A stretch of 64,000 nt of DNA from an uncultured Sphingomonadaceae bacterium (lineage in GTDB: Bacteria > Pseudomonadota > Alphaproteobacteria > Sphingomonadales > Sphingomonadaceae), in the NCBI GenBank assembly GCA_947495985.1, contig CANMBD010000001.1, positions 248,001 through 312,000 of the forward strand, written 5' to 3'. The notes under the pieces are model-generated. The model ran no database searches, had not been told where the DNA came from, and saw nothing but the letters and a program-made list of their open reading frames with translations. Positions 32,898-42,610 of the stretch are shown here, one piece after another. How positions within the stretch are numbered: position 1 is the stretch's first letter; the number at the start of each line of letters is the position of its first letter. The position numbers were made by a program, and so were the translations under genes.

Positions 32898-35248
32898 AAT
32901 TTGGCAGCAAGCTGTATGCCATAGAAGCGCGGCTCGCCAGGAATGAAGGTCGGGATGCCGAAAGCCCCGCCGGTATTGCCGGCATCGATCAGATATTCCT
33001 TGTCGAACAGGTTGCGGGCGAAACCGACAATTTCATATTGGCCGTCGTTAAAGCTTAAACCACCGCGAATATTGGCGAGCACATCTCCATCCTGACTGAT
33101 CAAAGCGCTATTTGGCAGTTCAAAGAACAGCTGGCTTTGATAAGTCACGTTGGGTGACAGAAATATCGAGATATTGTCGTTCAGAGGAACATCTGCGGTA
33201 AAACCGCCAGCCAGTTGCCATTTTGATTGCAGGCGAAAGCGGGCACCTGAAAATTCCGGGGCCAGGTCATTGCCCTCTTCAACCTTCGCATCAATATAGG
33301 CTGCGCTGGCAAATATATCGAAAAATTCTCCGATATTTGCGCGTGCTTCCGCCTCGACTCCAAAGTTGCTGGCTCTGCCAGCATTGACCGTTTCAAATGT
33401 TCCCGGCGCATCCGGGTCTTCGCGACTGACCTGAAAATTCTTGTAGGTTTGATAGAAGACACCGACGCTGGCCGATATCACATTATCTGCATATTTCAGG
33501 CCGCCTTCATAATTCCACACAATCTCATTGGGGATTATCTCCACCTCTGGCGACACAGAGGTCGCCGCGCTGACATCAACGACCGCAGAACGGCGACCCT
33601 TTGATATGGTGCCGTAAATATTAAGGTTCGGCGTAGCGCGATAGAGAATGTTAAAGCGCGGCAGGAAGGCATTAAAATCGCCCTCTGCGGAGAGTTCAAA
33701 TCCATTGGTGTTGACCACTGGCAATAAGGGTGCACCGGAAATGACACTATTGGGTTGGACGGTTGAGTAAAAGCTGACCCGGTCTTCAAACAGGAACCGG
33801 ACACCGCCGGTGATTTCCAGTTCTGGCGTGGGCAGCCATGTGGCATCAGCAAAGAGTGAGAAGCTTTGATTGTCGCCGCGGTTCTGAAAGCTGGACTGGT
33901 AGGGCAGGAATGTCGCCGCCCCGCCGGTGAGGAGCGCGGTCGCCTGTTCTGCTGTGACAACGCCGTCTGGTGCAACGCAGGGCAGGCCCGGGATCAAGCC
34001 GGCGGCGCATTGCAGATATGTACCTTCCTCGGTGGAGAAAGGCACCGCCTGACGACCGCGTTCACGGAAATAGTTGAGGCCAACAAAACCGCGCCATTCC
34101 GGACTGTCGTAGGATAATCTTGTCTCGTGACTGAACTGGCGCCCTTCGGCCAGTTCGGCAAATTCCAGATAGAAGGCGGCGGAACCGTCCGCATCAAAAA
34201 CCTCCAGCGAATCAAATTCGCGATAACCGTTGATCATCGTCAGGGTCACGGCGTCGGAAAGTTCTGCTTCAATGGTCAGGTTCAGGTCGTAGACATCGCG
34301 TTCCAGACCCAGTTCGCGAAGCCCCAAAGCAGTCTCCGAAAAAGGTGATCCGGAAAGTTCGACCGGATCAAAAGGAGAAACGCTACCGCCCGTTGCTGGC
34401 AATGTACCAGAGACAAAGGGCGTGCCGGAATTACGCTGGCGGTCATAGGTTCCGATGAGATCAACCGTGGCTGTGTCAGACGGGGTCCAGCGCAGGGATG
34501 CACGCAGGCCGAGTTGATCCTGGGCGTAAAGATCATCCTGATCAATACCCGCGGTATTTTGATTGGGAATGTTGGGATCACCGGCAATATTGCGGACATA
34601 GCCATCGCGCTTTTTGAAGGCTCCGGCAATCCGGCCGGCAATGACATCATTACCCAGATTGAGATGTCCGCTGACAAGAACCTGATCGAAGTTGCCGTAG
34701 CCAACCCGCGCCGCGCCGGAAAACCCGGGCTCAGGTTTCGCAGAAATTATGCTGACCGCTCCGATTGTCGATGCGGTGCCGAACAAGGTGGCTTGCGGGC
34801 CCTTGATAACTTCAACCCGTTCCAGATCAAACAGGTCCTGATAGGAACCGCGTGAGCGGCTGATATCCACACCATTATAGTAAAGTGTTACGCGTGGGGC
34901 TTGCTGCGCGCTGCCGCTATCGGATGTGATACCGCGAATGACGAAGCCCGGATTATTGGCGCTTTGTTCCTGAACAAACAGGCCCGGTACGAAAAGGGAC
35001 AGCTCATCAATTTCCGATACGCCGAGATTTTCAAGATCCTCACCGCTTTGCGCCGTCACCGTGACGGCCACATCCTTGATCGATTGCTCGCGTTTTTGGG
35101 CTGTTACGATAATGACATTGTCGTCGGCAGCTTCATCACTGACGGCATCCAGATTGTCTTGGGCCGTGGCTGGCAGTGCCGTTGCCGCGAACGCGAGAGA
35201 AACAGTGAGGGCGGGCAGTGAGGTCCTGGAACCGGAAAATTTCAACAT
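32894..35248 (-). CDS. TonB-dependent outer-membrane receptor
   Basis: TonB-dependent receptors import siderophores, vitamins or oligomers. The 784-residue product (ATG 35248) has a signal peptide (MLKFSGSRTSLPALTVSLAFAATALPATAQ), a TonB box/plug start (VIIVTAQKREQSIKDVAVTV), a plug domain with RGITSDSGSAQQAPRVTLYYNGV, and a beta-barrel ending in F as expected (FYGIQLAAKF). The ORF continues upstream to 35500 without conserved sequence. The gene is convergent with the PKS operon and divergent from the glycine-rich protein gene. The substrate cannot be read from the sequence. Confidence 0.9.
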   Translation of the reverse strand: MLKFSGSRTSLPALTVSLAFAATALPATAQDNLDAVSDEAADDNVIIVTAQKREQSIKDVAVTVTAQSGEDLENLGVSEIDELSLFVPGLFVQEQSANNPGFVIRGITSDSGSAQQAPRVTLYYNGVDISRSRGSYQDLFDLERVEVIKGPQATLFGTASTIGAVSIISAKPEPGFSGAARVGYGNFDQVLVSGHLNLGNDVIAGRIAGAFKKRDGYVRNIAGDPNIPNQNTAGIDQDDLYAQDQLGLRASLRWTPSDTATVDLIGTYDRQRNSGTPFVSGTLPATGGSVSPFDPVELSGSPFSETALGLRELGLERDVYDLNLTIEAELSDAVTLTMINGYREFDSLEVFDADGSAAFYLEFAELAEGRQFSHETRLSYDSPEWRGFVGLNYFRERGRQAVPFSTEEGTYLQCAAGLIPGLPCVAPDGVVTAEQATALLTGGAATFLPYQSSFQNRGDNQSFSLFADATWLPTPELEITGGVRFLFEDRVSFYSTVQPNSVISGAPLLPVVNTNGFELSAEGDFNAFLPRFNILYRATPNLNIYGTISKGRRSAVVDVSAATSVSPEVEIIPNEIVWNYEGGLKYADNVISASVGVFYQTYKNFQVSREDPDAPGTFETVNAGRASNFGVEAEARANIGEFFDIFASAAYIDAKVEEGNDLAPEFSGARFRLQSKWQLAGGFTADVPLNDNISIFLSPNVTYQSQLFFELPNSALISQDGDVLANIRGGLSFNDGQYEIVGFARNLFDKEYLIDAGNTGGAFGIPTFIPGEPRFYGIQLAAKF

Positions 35249-35319
35249 GAGAATCAGCCTTTTATTGCAGCAGCGAAAATATGACTGTGCAAGTGCAGCA
35301 TAGCTGTGACGGCGTGAGG

Positions 35320-35358
35320 CAATCTGTGTGACAGATTGAAGAAATTCGGACGTCCGAA
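35320..35358. promoter_or_regulatory. Two adjacent palindromes in the divergent promoter region
   Basis: CAATCTGT-GTG-ACAGATTG (35320-35338) is a perfect inverted repeat, and TTCGGACGTCCGAA (35345-35358) a perfect 14-base palindrome, 6 bases apart. They lie between the TonB receptor gene and the glycine-rich protein gene. They look like operators of dimeric regulators, but which gene is controlled is unknown. Confidence 0.4.
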
Positions 35359-35450
35359 ATGTGACGAGAACATATATTGCCGGAATCTGGATTAATTTCG
35401 ATTTGAAACAACCGTTTCTGATTCTCTGAGGATGATTTGGTAACGGGGGA

Positions 35451-37259
35451 TTGAAAGGCTTGTTTAGTCTGAGGGCATCGATCTGGCGAATATGCATCAC
35501 CGGCTTGCTGGCGGTTCTCGTATATCCTTATGCTGCGGCTTTTGCGCAGACCACCAATATTCCTTCCGGCACCGTGATAAACAGCTATGCACAGGTTGTC
35601 TCAATCTCTTCGACAACTGTCCAGCTATCCAGCAGCAGCGGTTTTACCGCAAATAGCCGGGCACTGATAGTGCAGATGAAAGGGGCCTCCGTCACGCGAA
35701 CCGACGATGCTGCCCATGGCGATATTACCGCATATAATAGTGCCGGGCGCTTCGAATATGTCAAAATCGTTTCGGTTTCCGGAAATACGGTCACTCTATC
35801 CGATGCTCCAACGGTGTCATTTTCCACGGGTGGCTCTTTACAGATGGTCAGTGTGCCGGTTTTTGACAGCCTGAACCTCAGCCAGACGATCGTGCCACAG
35901 GCCTGGAACGGACGAATTGGTGGTGTGGTAGCATTTGATGTGGTCGGGACTTTGACATTGGGCGCAGATATCAATGCGACAGGTCGGGGTTTTAGTGGCG
36001 GTGCGCTCGCAACATCAACGCCTTTTGACAGCTGTGGGTCGGATCAATTCAACTATACTGGCGTGACGCAGGCAGGGACCGGCAACAAGGGTGAAGGCAT
36101 TGTGCCAAGCGCATCGGCCCATGAGGCCCGGCGCGGACATAATGGCAATGGCGGGGGCGGGGGCAATATTACCGATGCCGGCGGCGGTGGCGGCGGCAAT
36201 ATTGGTGCTGGCGGTCTGGGTGGTCGTGAACTGGACCTGTGTGACGATGACGGTAATTTTGGCGGTCTTGGGGGCCAAGCCCTGGATTATTCTCCCAACA
36301 ACCGACTGTTCATGGGTGGCGGCGGTGGATCGGGATCGGAAGTCTCACAGGTTGAAAGCGGTGGCGATCGCAGCGGTGGCGGGCTTATCTTTGTCCGGGT
36401 GGACCGGCTTGTCGGTAATGGCGGCCGGATGATTGCGGACGGCCTGTCGGCCCTTGCGGATAATTTTAATGGTTCGGACGGCGGCGGCGCGGGTGGGGCA
36501 ATCGCACTCTCCGTAAATACCGGTATATCTGGGTCCCCTATTTTCCGGGTTGCCGGAGGCGAAGGCGGTGATGAAGCCAATGATCAATTCGCCCATGGTA
36601 CCGGCGGCGGTGGCGGCGGCGGTGCAATCAGACTATTTGGTGCGACCTGCGCTGCGATCACACCGGTTGTTAGTGGAGGCTCCGCCGGCACGAGCGTACT
36701 TGGCAACAATGTCGGTGATCCCAATTGGGGAGCGACTGATGGCAGCCCAGGCAATTGTCAGGGTAATTTTACGGAACTTGGGCGCACGTCGTCAATTGAT
36801 CCGGCCAAGTTGAACGTCATCAAAACCTCTTCCGTCTATACGGGCAGTGGCGCCAGCAGCGGCTTTTCCATACCCGGCGAAGATATTATCTACACAATTG
36901 TCGTCCAGAATGTCGGCGGCGGACCGGGTGGAGAAGATAGCGTCTTCATCATCGATCAGTTGCCCAGTCAGATGACTTTTCTGAACGATGATATCGATAA
37001 TGGCGGACCCGACAATTTTCCGGGCAGTGACCCAATCGTATTTGTCGACAATGGCAGCACATTAAGCCTTGATTACAATAATGACGTCGCTTTCTCCAAC
37101 CAACCGACCATGCCGGTATCTTTCGCGGACTGTGCCTATGAACCGGTGAGCGGCTACGATCCGGCTGTCACATATATTTGCATTAATCCCAAAGGCATAT
37201 TTGCACGCCCCCAACCGACTTCGGAATTTTCCGTATTTTTGCGGGCAAGGATTGACTGA
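35451..37259 (+). CDS. Exported glycine-rich repeat protein with C-terminal DUF11-like domain
   Basis: The 602-residue protein has a signal peptide (GLLAVLVYPYAAAFAQ), an N-terminal region with beta-structure-like VINSYAQVVSISSTTVQL and VAFDVVGTLTLGADINATGRG, a long Gly-rich region (about 190-420) of GGGG runs interrupted by short polar motifs, and a DUF11-like C-terminal portion (VQNVGGGPGGEDSVFIIDQLP). It probably is surface-exposed, perhaps an adhesin-like or matrix protein; nothing more specific can be claimed. Translation starts at TTG 35451 behind GGGGGA. Its DUF11 domain looks cut short, as the frame ends at ARID. Confidence 0.7.
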   Translation: MKGLFSLRASIWRICITGLLAVLVYPYAAAFAQTTNIPSGTVINSYAQVVSISSTTVQLSSSSGFTANSRALIVQMKGASVTRTDDAAHGDITAYNSAGRFEYVKIVSVSGNTVTLSDAPTVSFSTGGSLQMVSVPVFDSLNLSQTIVPQAWNGRIGGVVAFDVVGTLTLGADINATGRGFSGGALATSTPFDSCGSDQFNYTGVTQAGTGNKGEGIVPSASAHEARRGHNGNGGGGGNITDAGGGGGGNIGAGGLGGRELDLCDDDGNFGGLGGQALDYSPNNRLFMGGGGGSGSEVSQVESGGDRSGGGLIFVRVDRLVGNGGRMIADGLSALADNFNGSDGGGAGGAIALSVNTGISGSPIFRVAGGEGGDEANDQFAHGTGGGGGGGAIRLFGATCAAITPVVSGGSAGTSVLGNNVGDPNWGATDGSPGNCQGNFTELGRTSSIDPAKLNVIKTSSVYTGSGASSGFSIPGEDIIYTIVVQNVGGGPGGEDSVFIIDQLPSQMTFLNDDIDNGGPDNFPGSDPIVFVDNGSTLSLDYNNDVAFSNQPTMPVSFADCAYEPVSGYDPAVTYICINPKGIFARPQPTSEFSVFLRARID

Positions 37260-37444
37260 CTAGCCGCATTGCCGGTGCCTGAAAATGCTAATAACAACGC
37301 CATAATGTTTTCGATGTAAATAGCAGTTCGGTTGAGACAGTGATCTTGCCGAAAACGCATGATGACATTCGAATTATGAATTGGCGACCTGCGGCATTTG
37401 GATGCATCATGACAATTCTTTGAACATAAAGAAGGGTAAGGGGC

Positions 37445-39568
37445 ATGGTGATCATCAGAAACTTACGCGTTGCAAGTTCCATGGCTGGTCTGTTGTTGGG
37501 AGTCGGCATGGCTGTGTCAGCGCCGCTACAGGCAGCCGAAAAATCTCAAAAAACAACTATAAGCCCGGTTGCGTTTATCGAGATGCCGCGGCTGGATGAC
37601 CCCGTGCTTTCCGCGGATGGCAAGAAAATCGTCATGGTCCAATCCGCGGTAGATTGGGCGGAGAATGAGAGGGCTGATGCTTATAACCTGATAGATGTCG
37701 AAACTGGAGACTTGCAGGTAATTCCGCGCAGCGAGATTGAGGATGATAGCCTGTCGACCGCGCAATGGTCCCCGGACAGTTCCGGTTTTGTGGCAACGTT
37801 AAAACGTGAAGATGACGAAAAAGCTGCCGCCTATTTTTATGATATCGAGAGCAAAAGCCTGACCAAATTGTTCGAGCATCCGGAGAATGTCTCAGACCTC
37901 AAATGGACGAATGATGGTCGCACGATCTACTTTCGGATGCGGCGTGACGAAAAGAAAACGAAGGAAGACAAAGCGCGTGAAATAGCGCCTTATGATGTTT
38001 CCATTCCGATGGAATTATGGCGTTACCAGCGGGATGAGAAGATATCGGAGCGGGTTCTGGCTGGCCCGTTCAGCGTTCGCCATTTTTCGCTGTCAGCCGA
38101 TGATAGCCAGATTATCTACAGCCGCATGCCAGAGGGGGCAGGCTATGCCAGCCACCACCGGGAACTGTGGCTGCGAGATATTGCGAGTGGCAGGGATACT
38201 CGCCTGACCGACAATGGATATCATGAAGCGGAAGCGCAGCTATCGCCCGATGGAACCCGCTTCGCTTTTATCGCCACCGTAAATGATAGGGGCGAAGGCT
38301 ATTATGAAGACAATCTGTTCGTCCAAACCATAGGATCATCACAGCCAGAATTACTGCTCCCGAACGAGCCCATGGAAGTGCTAGACTTCGCATGGAATAA
38401 GCAAGGTTCGGAAATTTATATATTGGGGAACACGGGCGTGCGGACCGATCTGTTTCGACTGAATCTGGGCAGCAATCGGCTGACGCGGATTACAGAGGGC
38501 GATCATGTGCTGGGAGACTGGAGCTATAATCCGGAAACCGACACGCATATTATGCTGCGTACCGATGCGCGGAGCCCCGGCGAGGTCTATATCAAGAGAA
38601 AAAGTGGACCGCTTGAAAAGGTCAGCGGGATCCATGACGAATGGACAGAACATGTCCGGCTTCCCGAGCAGCAGGTTTTTCAATGGACGGCACGAGATGG
38701 CACGTCGCTTGAGGGTTTGTTGATACCGCCAGTGGGCTATCAGCCAGATGGAAAATATCCGCTGGTCACAATCACGCACGGCGGGCCGCGCTCATCTTCG
38801 CAATTTGGATCCTGGAATACCTCACGATATGCCAGCGTTCTTGCTGGGCAGGGATATGCGGTTTTCCTTCCCAATCATCGAGGCGGAACCGGCTATGGTG
38901 ATGCGTTCATGCGCGATATGGTCGGCAATTATTTCCGCAACTCGCATCTCGACGTCATGGACGGCATTGATGCGCTGGTCACACAGGGTATTGCTGATCC
39001 CGACCGGCTGGTGAAAATGGGCTGGAGTGCCGGCGGCCATATGACCAACAAGCTGATCACCTTTACCGATCGGTTCAAGGCGGCGTCATCCGGTGCGGGG
39101 GCGTCCAGCTGGATATCCATGTATGCAGAGAGCGATGTGCGCCATAACCGAACACCCTGGTTTGGTGGCGCGCCGTGGCAGGAAAACGCACCGCTGGATA
39201 GTTACGTTGCTCAATCTCCGCTCAAAGATGCCTGGAGAGTGAAAACACCGACCTTGTTCTTCAACGGTGGCAACGACGTTCGGGTTCCACCGACGCAACA
39301 GATCATGATGTATCGGGGTGTCCGGGCGGCCGGCGCACCGACAAGCCTCTATGTTGCCGAGGGTGAACCGCACGGTTATCGCAAGCCGTTTAACCAGCTG
39401 TTCAAGATCAATACAGAACTTGCCTGGTATGCCAAACATGTCCTCGACAAAGACTATAAACCTGTTCTGCCACCGATAGAGCCTGAAGTAGAGGAAGAAG
39501 ATGCGAAGGAAGAAGAGGAGCAGGAAATTCCGGAAGAACAAAAGGTTAGTGAAGAGACCGTTCAATGA
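37445..39568 (+). CDS. Exported S9-family prolyl oligopeptidase-like peptidase
   Basis: S9 serine peptidases cut short peptides. The 707-residue product has a signal peptide (residues 1-about 35), an eight-bladed WD-like propeller (residues 60-430) and an alpha/beta hydrolase catalytic domain with Ser528 (GWSAGGH), Asp611 (NGGNDVRV) and His643 (GEPHGYRKP). An unusual acidic tail (EVEEEDAKEEEEQEIPEEQ) ends the protein. It should work in the periplasm. The next gene overlaps by ATGA, forming an operon with DUF819 and peptidase E-like genes. Confidence 0.92.
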   Translation: MVIIRNLRVASSMAGLLLGVGMAVSAPLQAAEKSQKTTISPVAFIEMPRLDDPVLSADGKKIVMVQSAVDWAENERADAYNLIDVETGDLQVIPRSEIEDDSLSTAQWSPDSSGFVATLKREDDEKAAAYFYDIESKSLTKLFEHPENVSDLKWTNDGRTIYFRMRRDEKKTKEDKAREIAPYDVSIPMELWRYQRDEKISERVLAGPFSVRHFSLSADDSQIIYSRMPEGAGYASHHRELWLRDIASGRDTRLTDNGYHEAEAQLSPDGTRFAFIATVNDRGEGYYEDNLFVQTIGSSQPELLLPNEPMEVLDFAWNKQGSEIYILGNTGVRTDLFRLNLGSNRLTRITEGDHVLGDWSYNPETDTHIMLRTDARSPGEVYIKRKSGPLEKVSGIHDEWTEHVRLPEQQVFQWTARDGTSLEGLLIPPVGYQPDGKYPLVTITHGGPRSSSQFGSWNTSRYASVLAGQGYAVFLPNHRGGTGYGDAFMRDMVGNYFRNSHLDVMDGIDALVTQGIADPDRLVKMGWSAGGHMTNKLITFTDRFKAASSGAGASSWISMYAESDVRHNRTPWFGGAPWQENAPLDSYVAQSPLKDAWRVKTPTLFFNGGNDVRVPPTQQIMMYRGVRAAGAPTSLYVAEGEPHGYRKPFNQLFKINTELAWYAKHVLDKDYKPVLPPIEPEVEEEDAKEEEEQEIPEEQKVSEETVQ

Positions 39569-40797
39569 CATTGCCACTGGATAATGTCGCGAGCTTTGGT
39601 GTCCTTTGCGCTATATTGGGTGTCCTGTTCTTTCTGAAAAACCGGGGCGGTTTCTGGGACCGGTTTTTCGTTTTCATTCCCATCGTATTGCTCTGCTACC
39701 TGATCCCGTCACTGCTTCGCAGCTTCGGTATTGTGGCGTCAGCCGATGACGGTTTGTGGCAGGTGGCCAAGGATTATTTTCTGCCTGCAGCTTTGATATT
39801 GATGACGCTGAGCATCGATCTCAAAGCCATTATGGGCCTTGGATCCAAGGCGCTCATTATGTTTTTCACTGCCACTATCGGCATCATCATAGGTGGGCCT
39901 ATCGCGATCCTGATTGTGGGTTCGTTCAGTCCGGAGACCGTTGGTGGTGAAGGGGCTGACGCAGTATGGCGCGGTCTTGCAACACTGGCCGGCAGCTGGA
40001 TCGGCGGCGGTGCCAATCAGACAGCGATGCTGGAAGTTTACGGCTATAATCCAGAGCGTTATGGAGCCATGGTCGCTGTCGACATCGTCATTGCCAATAT
40101 CTGGATGGCATTTTTGCTCTACGGTGCCGGCAATGTTGAGAGAGTGGACCGCTGGTTAAAGGCAGATTCCAGTGCGATTGATGCATTGCGGGACAAGATG
40201 GCTAATTTTACCCTGTCGGTCGAGCGTACATCCACGACATCGGAAATCATGCTGTTGCTTGCTGTGGCCTTTGGCGGTGTCGGCCTGTCCCATCTCCTGG
40301 GTGGTTTTCTGTCCGATACTTTCGAAGCCATACCTGCTTTTACCGACAGTTTTCTGGCAGGTAAATTCTTCTGGATAGTGGTGATTGCGACCACTTTGGG
40401 CGTAGCACTCAGCTTTACCAAAGCGCGCGACCTTGAAGGAGCCGGTGCATCCAAGTTCGGAACTGTCCTTATATTTCTGCTGGTCGCTATTATCGGCACC
40501 AAGATGGATATTTTCCAAATGGCTGACGCACCGATGCTGTTCCTCGTCGGGTTCATCTGGATGTTGTTTCACAGCATATTGTTGATCGTGGTCGCCAAGA
40601 TGATCCGGGCTCCATTTTTCTTTGTTGCGGTGGGTAGTAAAGCGAATGTCGGTGGTGCGGCGTCTGCCCCTGTTGTCGCGGCGGCCTTTCATCCTGCGCT
40701 TGCTCCGGTCGGTGTTCTGCTCGCGGTGCTTGGTTATGCGTTGGGTACTTATGGCGCGATCTTGTGCGCGCAGCTGATGCAGGCGGTTGCTCCATGA
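39565..40797 (+). CDS. DUF819 (YjcL-like) membrane protein
   Basis: This 410-residue protein with about 11 hydrophobic helices belongs to DUF819 (related to sodium/solute or glutamate-like permeases). Motif-like parts are SWIGGGANQTAM (after helix 4) and KANVGGAASAPVVAAAF near the end, both small-residue stretches typical of the family. Transport is presumed but no substrate is known. It overlaps the S9 gene at its start (39565-39568) and the S51 gene at its end (ATGA at 40794). Import of peptides between the periplasmic S9 and cytosolic S51 enzymes is an inference. Confidence 0.87.
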   Translation: MTLPLDNVASFGVLCAILGVLFFLKNRGGFWDRFFVFIPIVLLCYLIPSLLRSFGIVASADDGLWQVAKDYFLPAALILMTLSIDLKAIMGLGSKALIMFFTATIGIIIGGPIAILIVGSFSPETVGGEGADAVWRGLATLAGSWIGGGANQTAMLEVYGYNPERYGAMVAVDIVIANIWMAFLLYGAGNVERVDRWLKADSSAIDALRDKMANFTLSVERTSTTSEIMLLLAVAFGGVGLSHLLGGFLSDTFEAIPAFTDSFLAGKFFWIVVIATTLGVALSFTKARDLEGAGASKFGTVLIFLLVAIIGTKMDIFQMADAPMLFLVGFIWMLFHSILLIVVAKMIRAPFFFVAVGSKANVGGAASAPVVAAAFHPALAPVGVLLAVLGYALGTYGAILCAQLMQAVAP

Positions 40798-41510
40798 CAG
40801 CGGTTTCCCGGCAATTTTTTGGTATAAGTGATTCTGCGTCGCTGTTTGTTGCGGATGATGCCGAACCCGCCATGGCGAAAAAACTTGTCTCTCTGTCGAA
40901 AAAGACAAATCCTATTATTTGTTATGTGGGCGCTGCGAAAGGTGACCGGCAGGATCGAATTGCTGAATTCCTCACGCTGGCCGAGCGGATTGATGCAGTG
41001 CCCCATGTACTCAGTTTGTTTAATCCCCCGACGGGTGATCCCAGTCTGTTTTTTGCCGGCGTCGATATCGTTTTTATAGACGGAGGATCGACCCGTAACC
41101 TGATGGCGATTTTTGAGGAATGGGGTGTCGTGGATGCCTTGCGCAATGCTTATGAAGAAGGCGTGATAATTGCCGGTGCTAGCGCCGGTCTCAATATCAT
41201 GTTTGATTGGAATATTACGGACTCGGTGAAGTCGGAGCTCGCTCCACTACAGGGGTACGGGTTCTTGAACGGCAGTGTTTGTGTGCATTATGATGTAAAC
41301 ACTGGCCGGCAATCAATATTTCAAGATTTCCTAGCCAATGGTGAGGCAGTCTTTCCAGCCTTCGCGATTGACGAGGGGGTTGCCATTCATTTCGAAAACG
41401 AAAATATCAAATCCGTTTTTTCCGTCAGCGATACTGCCGGTTTACAACAGATATCGAAACAGAATGGCGCACTTGTTTCCTCGCGATTTACCGTTCAGCG
41501 CATCGGCTGA
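40794..41510 (+). CDS. Peptidase E-like serine peptidase (S51 / cyanophycinase family)
   Basis: S51 peptidases (PepE) cleave Asp-X dipeptides, and cyanophycinases of the same family cut aspartyl polymers. The 238-residue product has the nucleophile elbow GASAG with Ser130, the DGGSTRNL loop and the AGLNIMFD segment. There is no signal, so it is cytosolic. ATG 40794 overlaps the DUF819 stop; the longer frame from 40764 lies inside DUF819. It is convergent with the LysR gene. The three genes from 37445 read as one operon. Confidence 0.82.
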   Translation: MTAVSRQFFGISDSASLFVADDAEPAMAKKLVSLSKKTNPIICYVGAAKGDRQDRIAEFLTLAERIDAVPHVLSLFNPPTGDPSLFFAGVDIVFIDGGSTRNLMAIFEEWGVVDALRNAYEEGVIIAGASAGLNIMFDWNITDSVKSELAPLQGYGFLNGSVCVHYDVNTGRQSIFQDFLANGEAVFPAFAIDEGVAIHFENENIKSVFSVSDTAGLQQISKQNGALVSSRFTVQRIG

Positions 41511-41554
41511 TGGTAAAAAAAGCGCTTCTTCCGGAATTGGAGTGATGAAGCTTG

Positions 41555-42451
41555 TCAGTTCGGCTGCTTGAGCTTTTTCCAAATATCGGAAACGATAGGA
41601 TTTCCATTACTCGCGGCGCAGTAGATACGAATGGACAGGTCTGTTGTATGATTACTTGGCACGAGACGCAGTCCTTGCTCTGCGGGATCTCCGGGAACAA
41701 CGGTTTCTGGCAACCATGATATTCCGAATCCATTTTGCGTTGCCGCCAATATGCTTTCAACCAAAGCTGCTCGATACACGATGTTTAGTCGCTTTCTAAA
41801 ACGCGCTTTACCAAGCAACTGTTCAAAAATCCGGGACATGAAGGAAGTGTTGGAATAGGCCACATAGGGGATGGATTCGAAACCATCCTCACGCAGGTCA
41901 ATCGGAGCAGAATCGATGCTTTGATATGGACGTAAGTGGTGGCGTTCAATTTCGATACTAGGGAATTGTACCGGATCGAAATCGAACGAGATCGAGTCAT
42001 GATGGTACGAGATGAAGAAATCACTGGCCCCGTTGTGAAGACTGGTCAGATAGTCTTCGGCCGCACGAGTTTCGGCAATGATCAGAGTAGAAAATGGCGA
42101 CGTCACCCCATGCCAGGAATGTATGAGTTCCGGTACAAACTTTAACGCCAGAGTATGCAGGCTGGAAATCGTGATGCTGTTTTTACCGATTTTTGAATAT
42201 TCATTCGCAACCGCGCGCGCTTCGTAACACTGATCGACAATATTTCTGGCGGTATTGATAAAATCTTCCCCAGCGGGCGTCAGCTTGATGGGGTGGGCTG
42301 AGCGGTTGAAAAGAGGTGTGCCGATCCACGACTCCAGCGCTTGAATACGACGACTTAAAGCGGACTGAGTAACAAACCGTGCCTCCGCAGCATGGGCAAA
42401 GTGTCCCTTCTCAGCAACACTAATGAAATCTTCCAGCCACTTTAGTTCCAA
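41555..42451 (-). CDS. LysR-family transcriptional regulator
   Basis: LysR regulators bind promoters of neighbouring divergent genes. The 298-residue product has the N-terminal winged HTH (FISVAEKGHFAHAAEARFVTQSALSRRIQALESWIGTPLFNRS broken here by residue span 9-51) and an effector-binding C-terminal domain. It starts with TTG (42451), supported by AAAGGA nine bases upstream. A LysR-type box lies in the divergent gap to the large TonB receptor. It is the likely local regulator of the receptor and perhaps the peptidase operon. Confidence 0.9.
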   Translation of the reverse strand: MELKWLEDFISVAEKGHFAHAAEARFVTQSALSRRIQALESWIGTPLFNRSAHPIKLTPAGEDFINTARNIVDQCYEARAVANEYSKIGKNSITISSLHTLALKFVPELIHSWHGVTSPFSTLIIAETRAAEDYLTSLHNGASDFFISYHHDSISFDFDPVQFPSIEIERHHLRPYQSIDSAPIDLREDGFESIPYVAYSNTSFMSRIFEQLLGKARFRKRLNIVYRAALVESILAATQNGFGISWLPETVVPGDPAEQGLRLVPSNHTTDLSIRIYCAASNGNPIVSDIWKKLKQPN

Positions 42452-42495
42452 GAAAAATGTCCTTTTTCAGAAGCTTGCGTTTTTCGCATCGTATC

Positions 42496-42510
42496 ATTCC
42501 AATTATGAAT
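42496..42510. promoter_or_regulatory. LysR-type box (ATTC-N7-GAAT)
   Basis: ATTCCAATTATGAAT is a perfect inverted repeat with the T-N11-A spacing bound by LysR regulators. It lies 45 bases from the regulator start and about 100 bases from the receptor start. Confidence 0.55.
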
Positions 42511-42610
42511 TTGAAGTCATTTTTTATGATGTCAGACCGGGGTTGGAGGAACAATGGCTCAGTAACAGCTGGGATTGTGCAACAAAATTGTCTCGAGGGG
42601 GATATATCAG

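Noticed and set aside
37445..41510. Lasso-peptide isopeptidase (AtxE-like) cluster
   Set aside because: The S9 fold fits, but no lasso precursor, cyclase or B/C maturation gene is present in the window.
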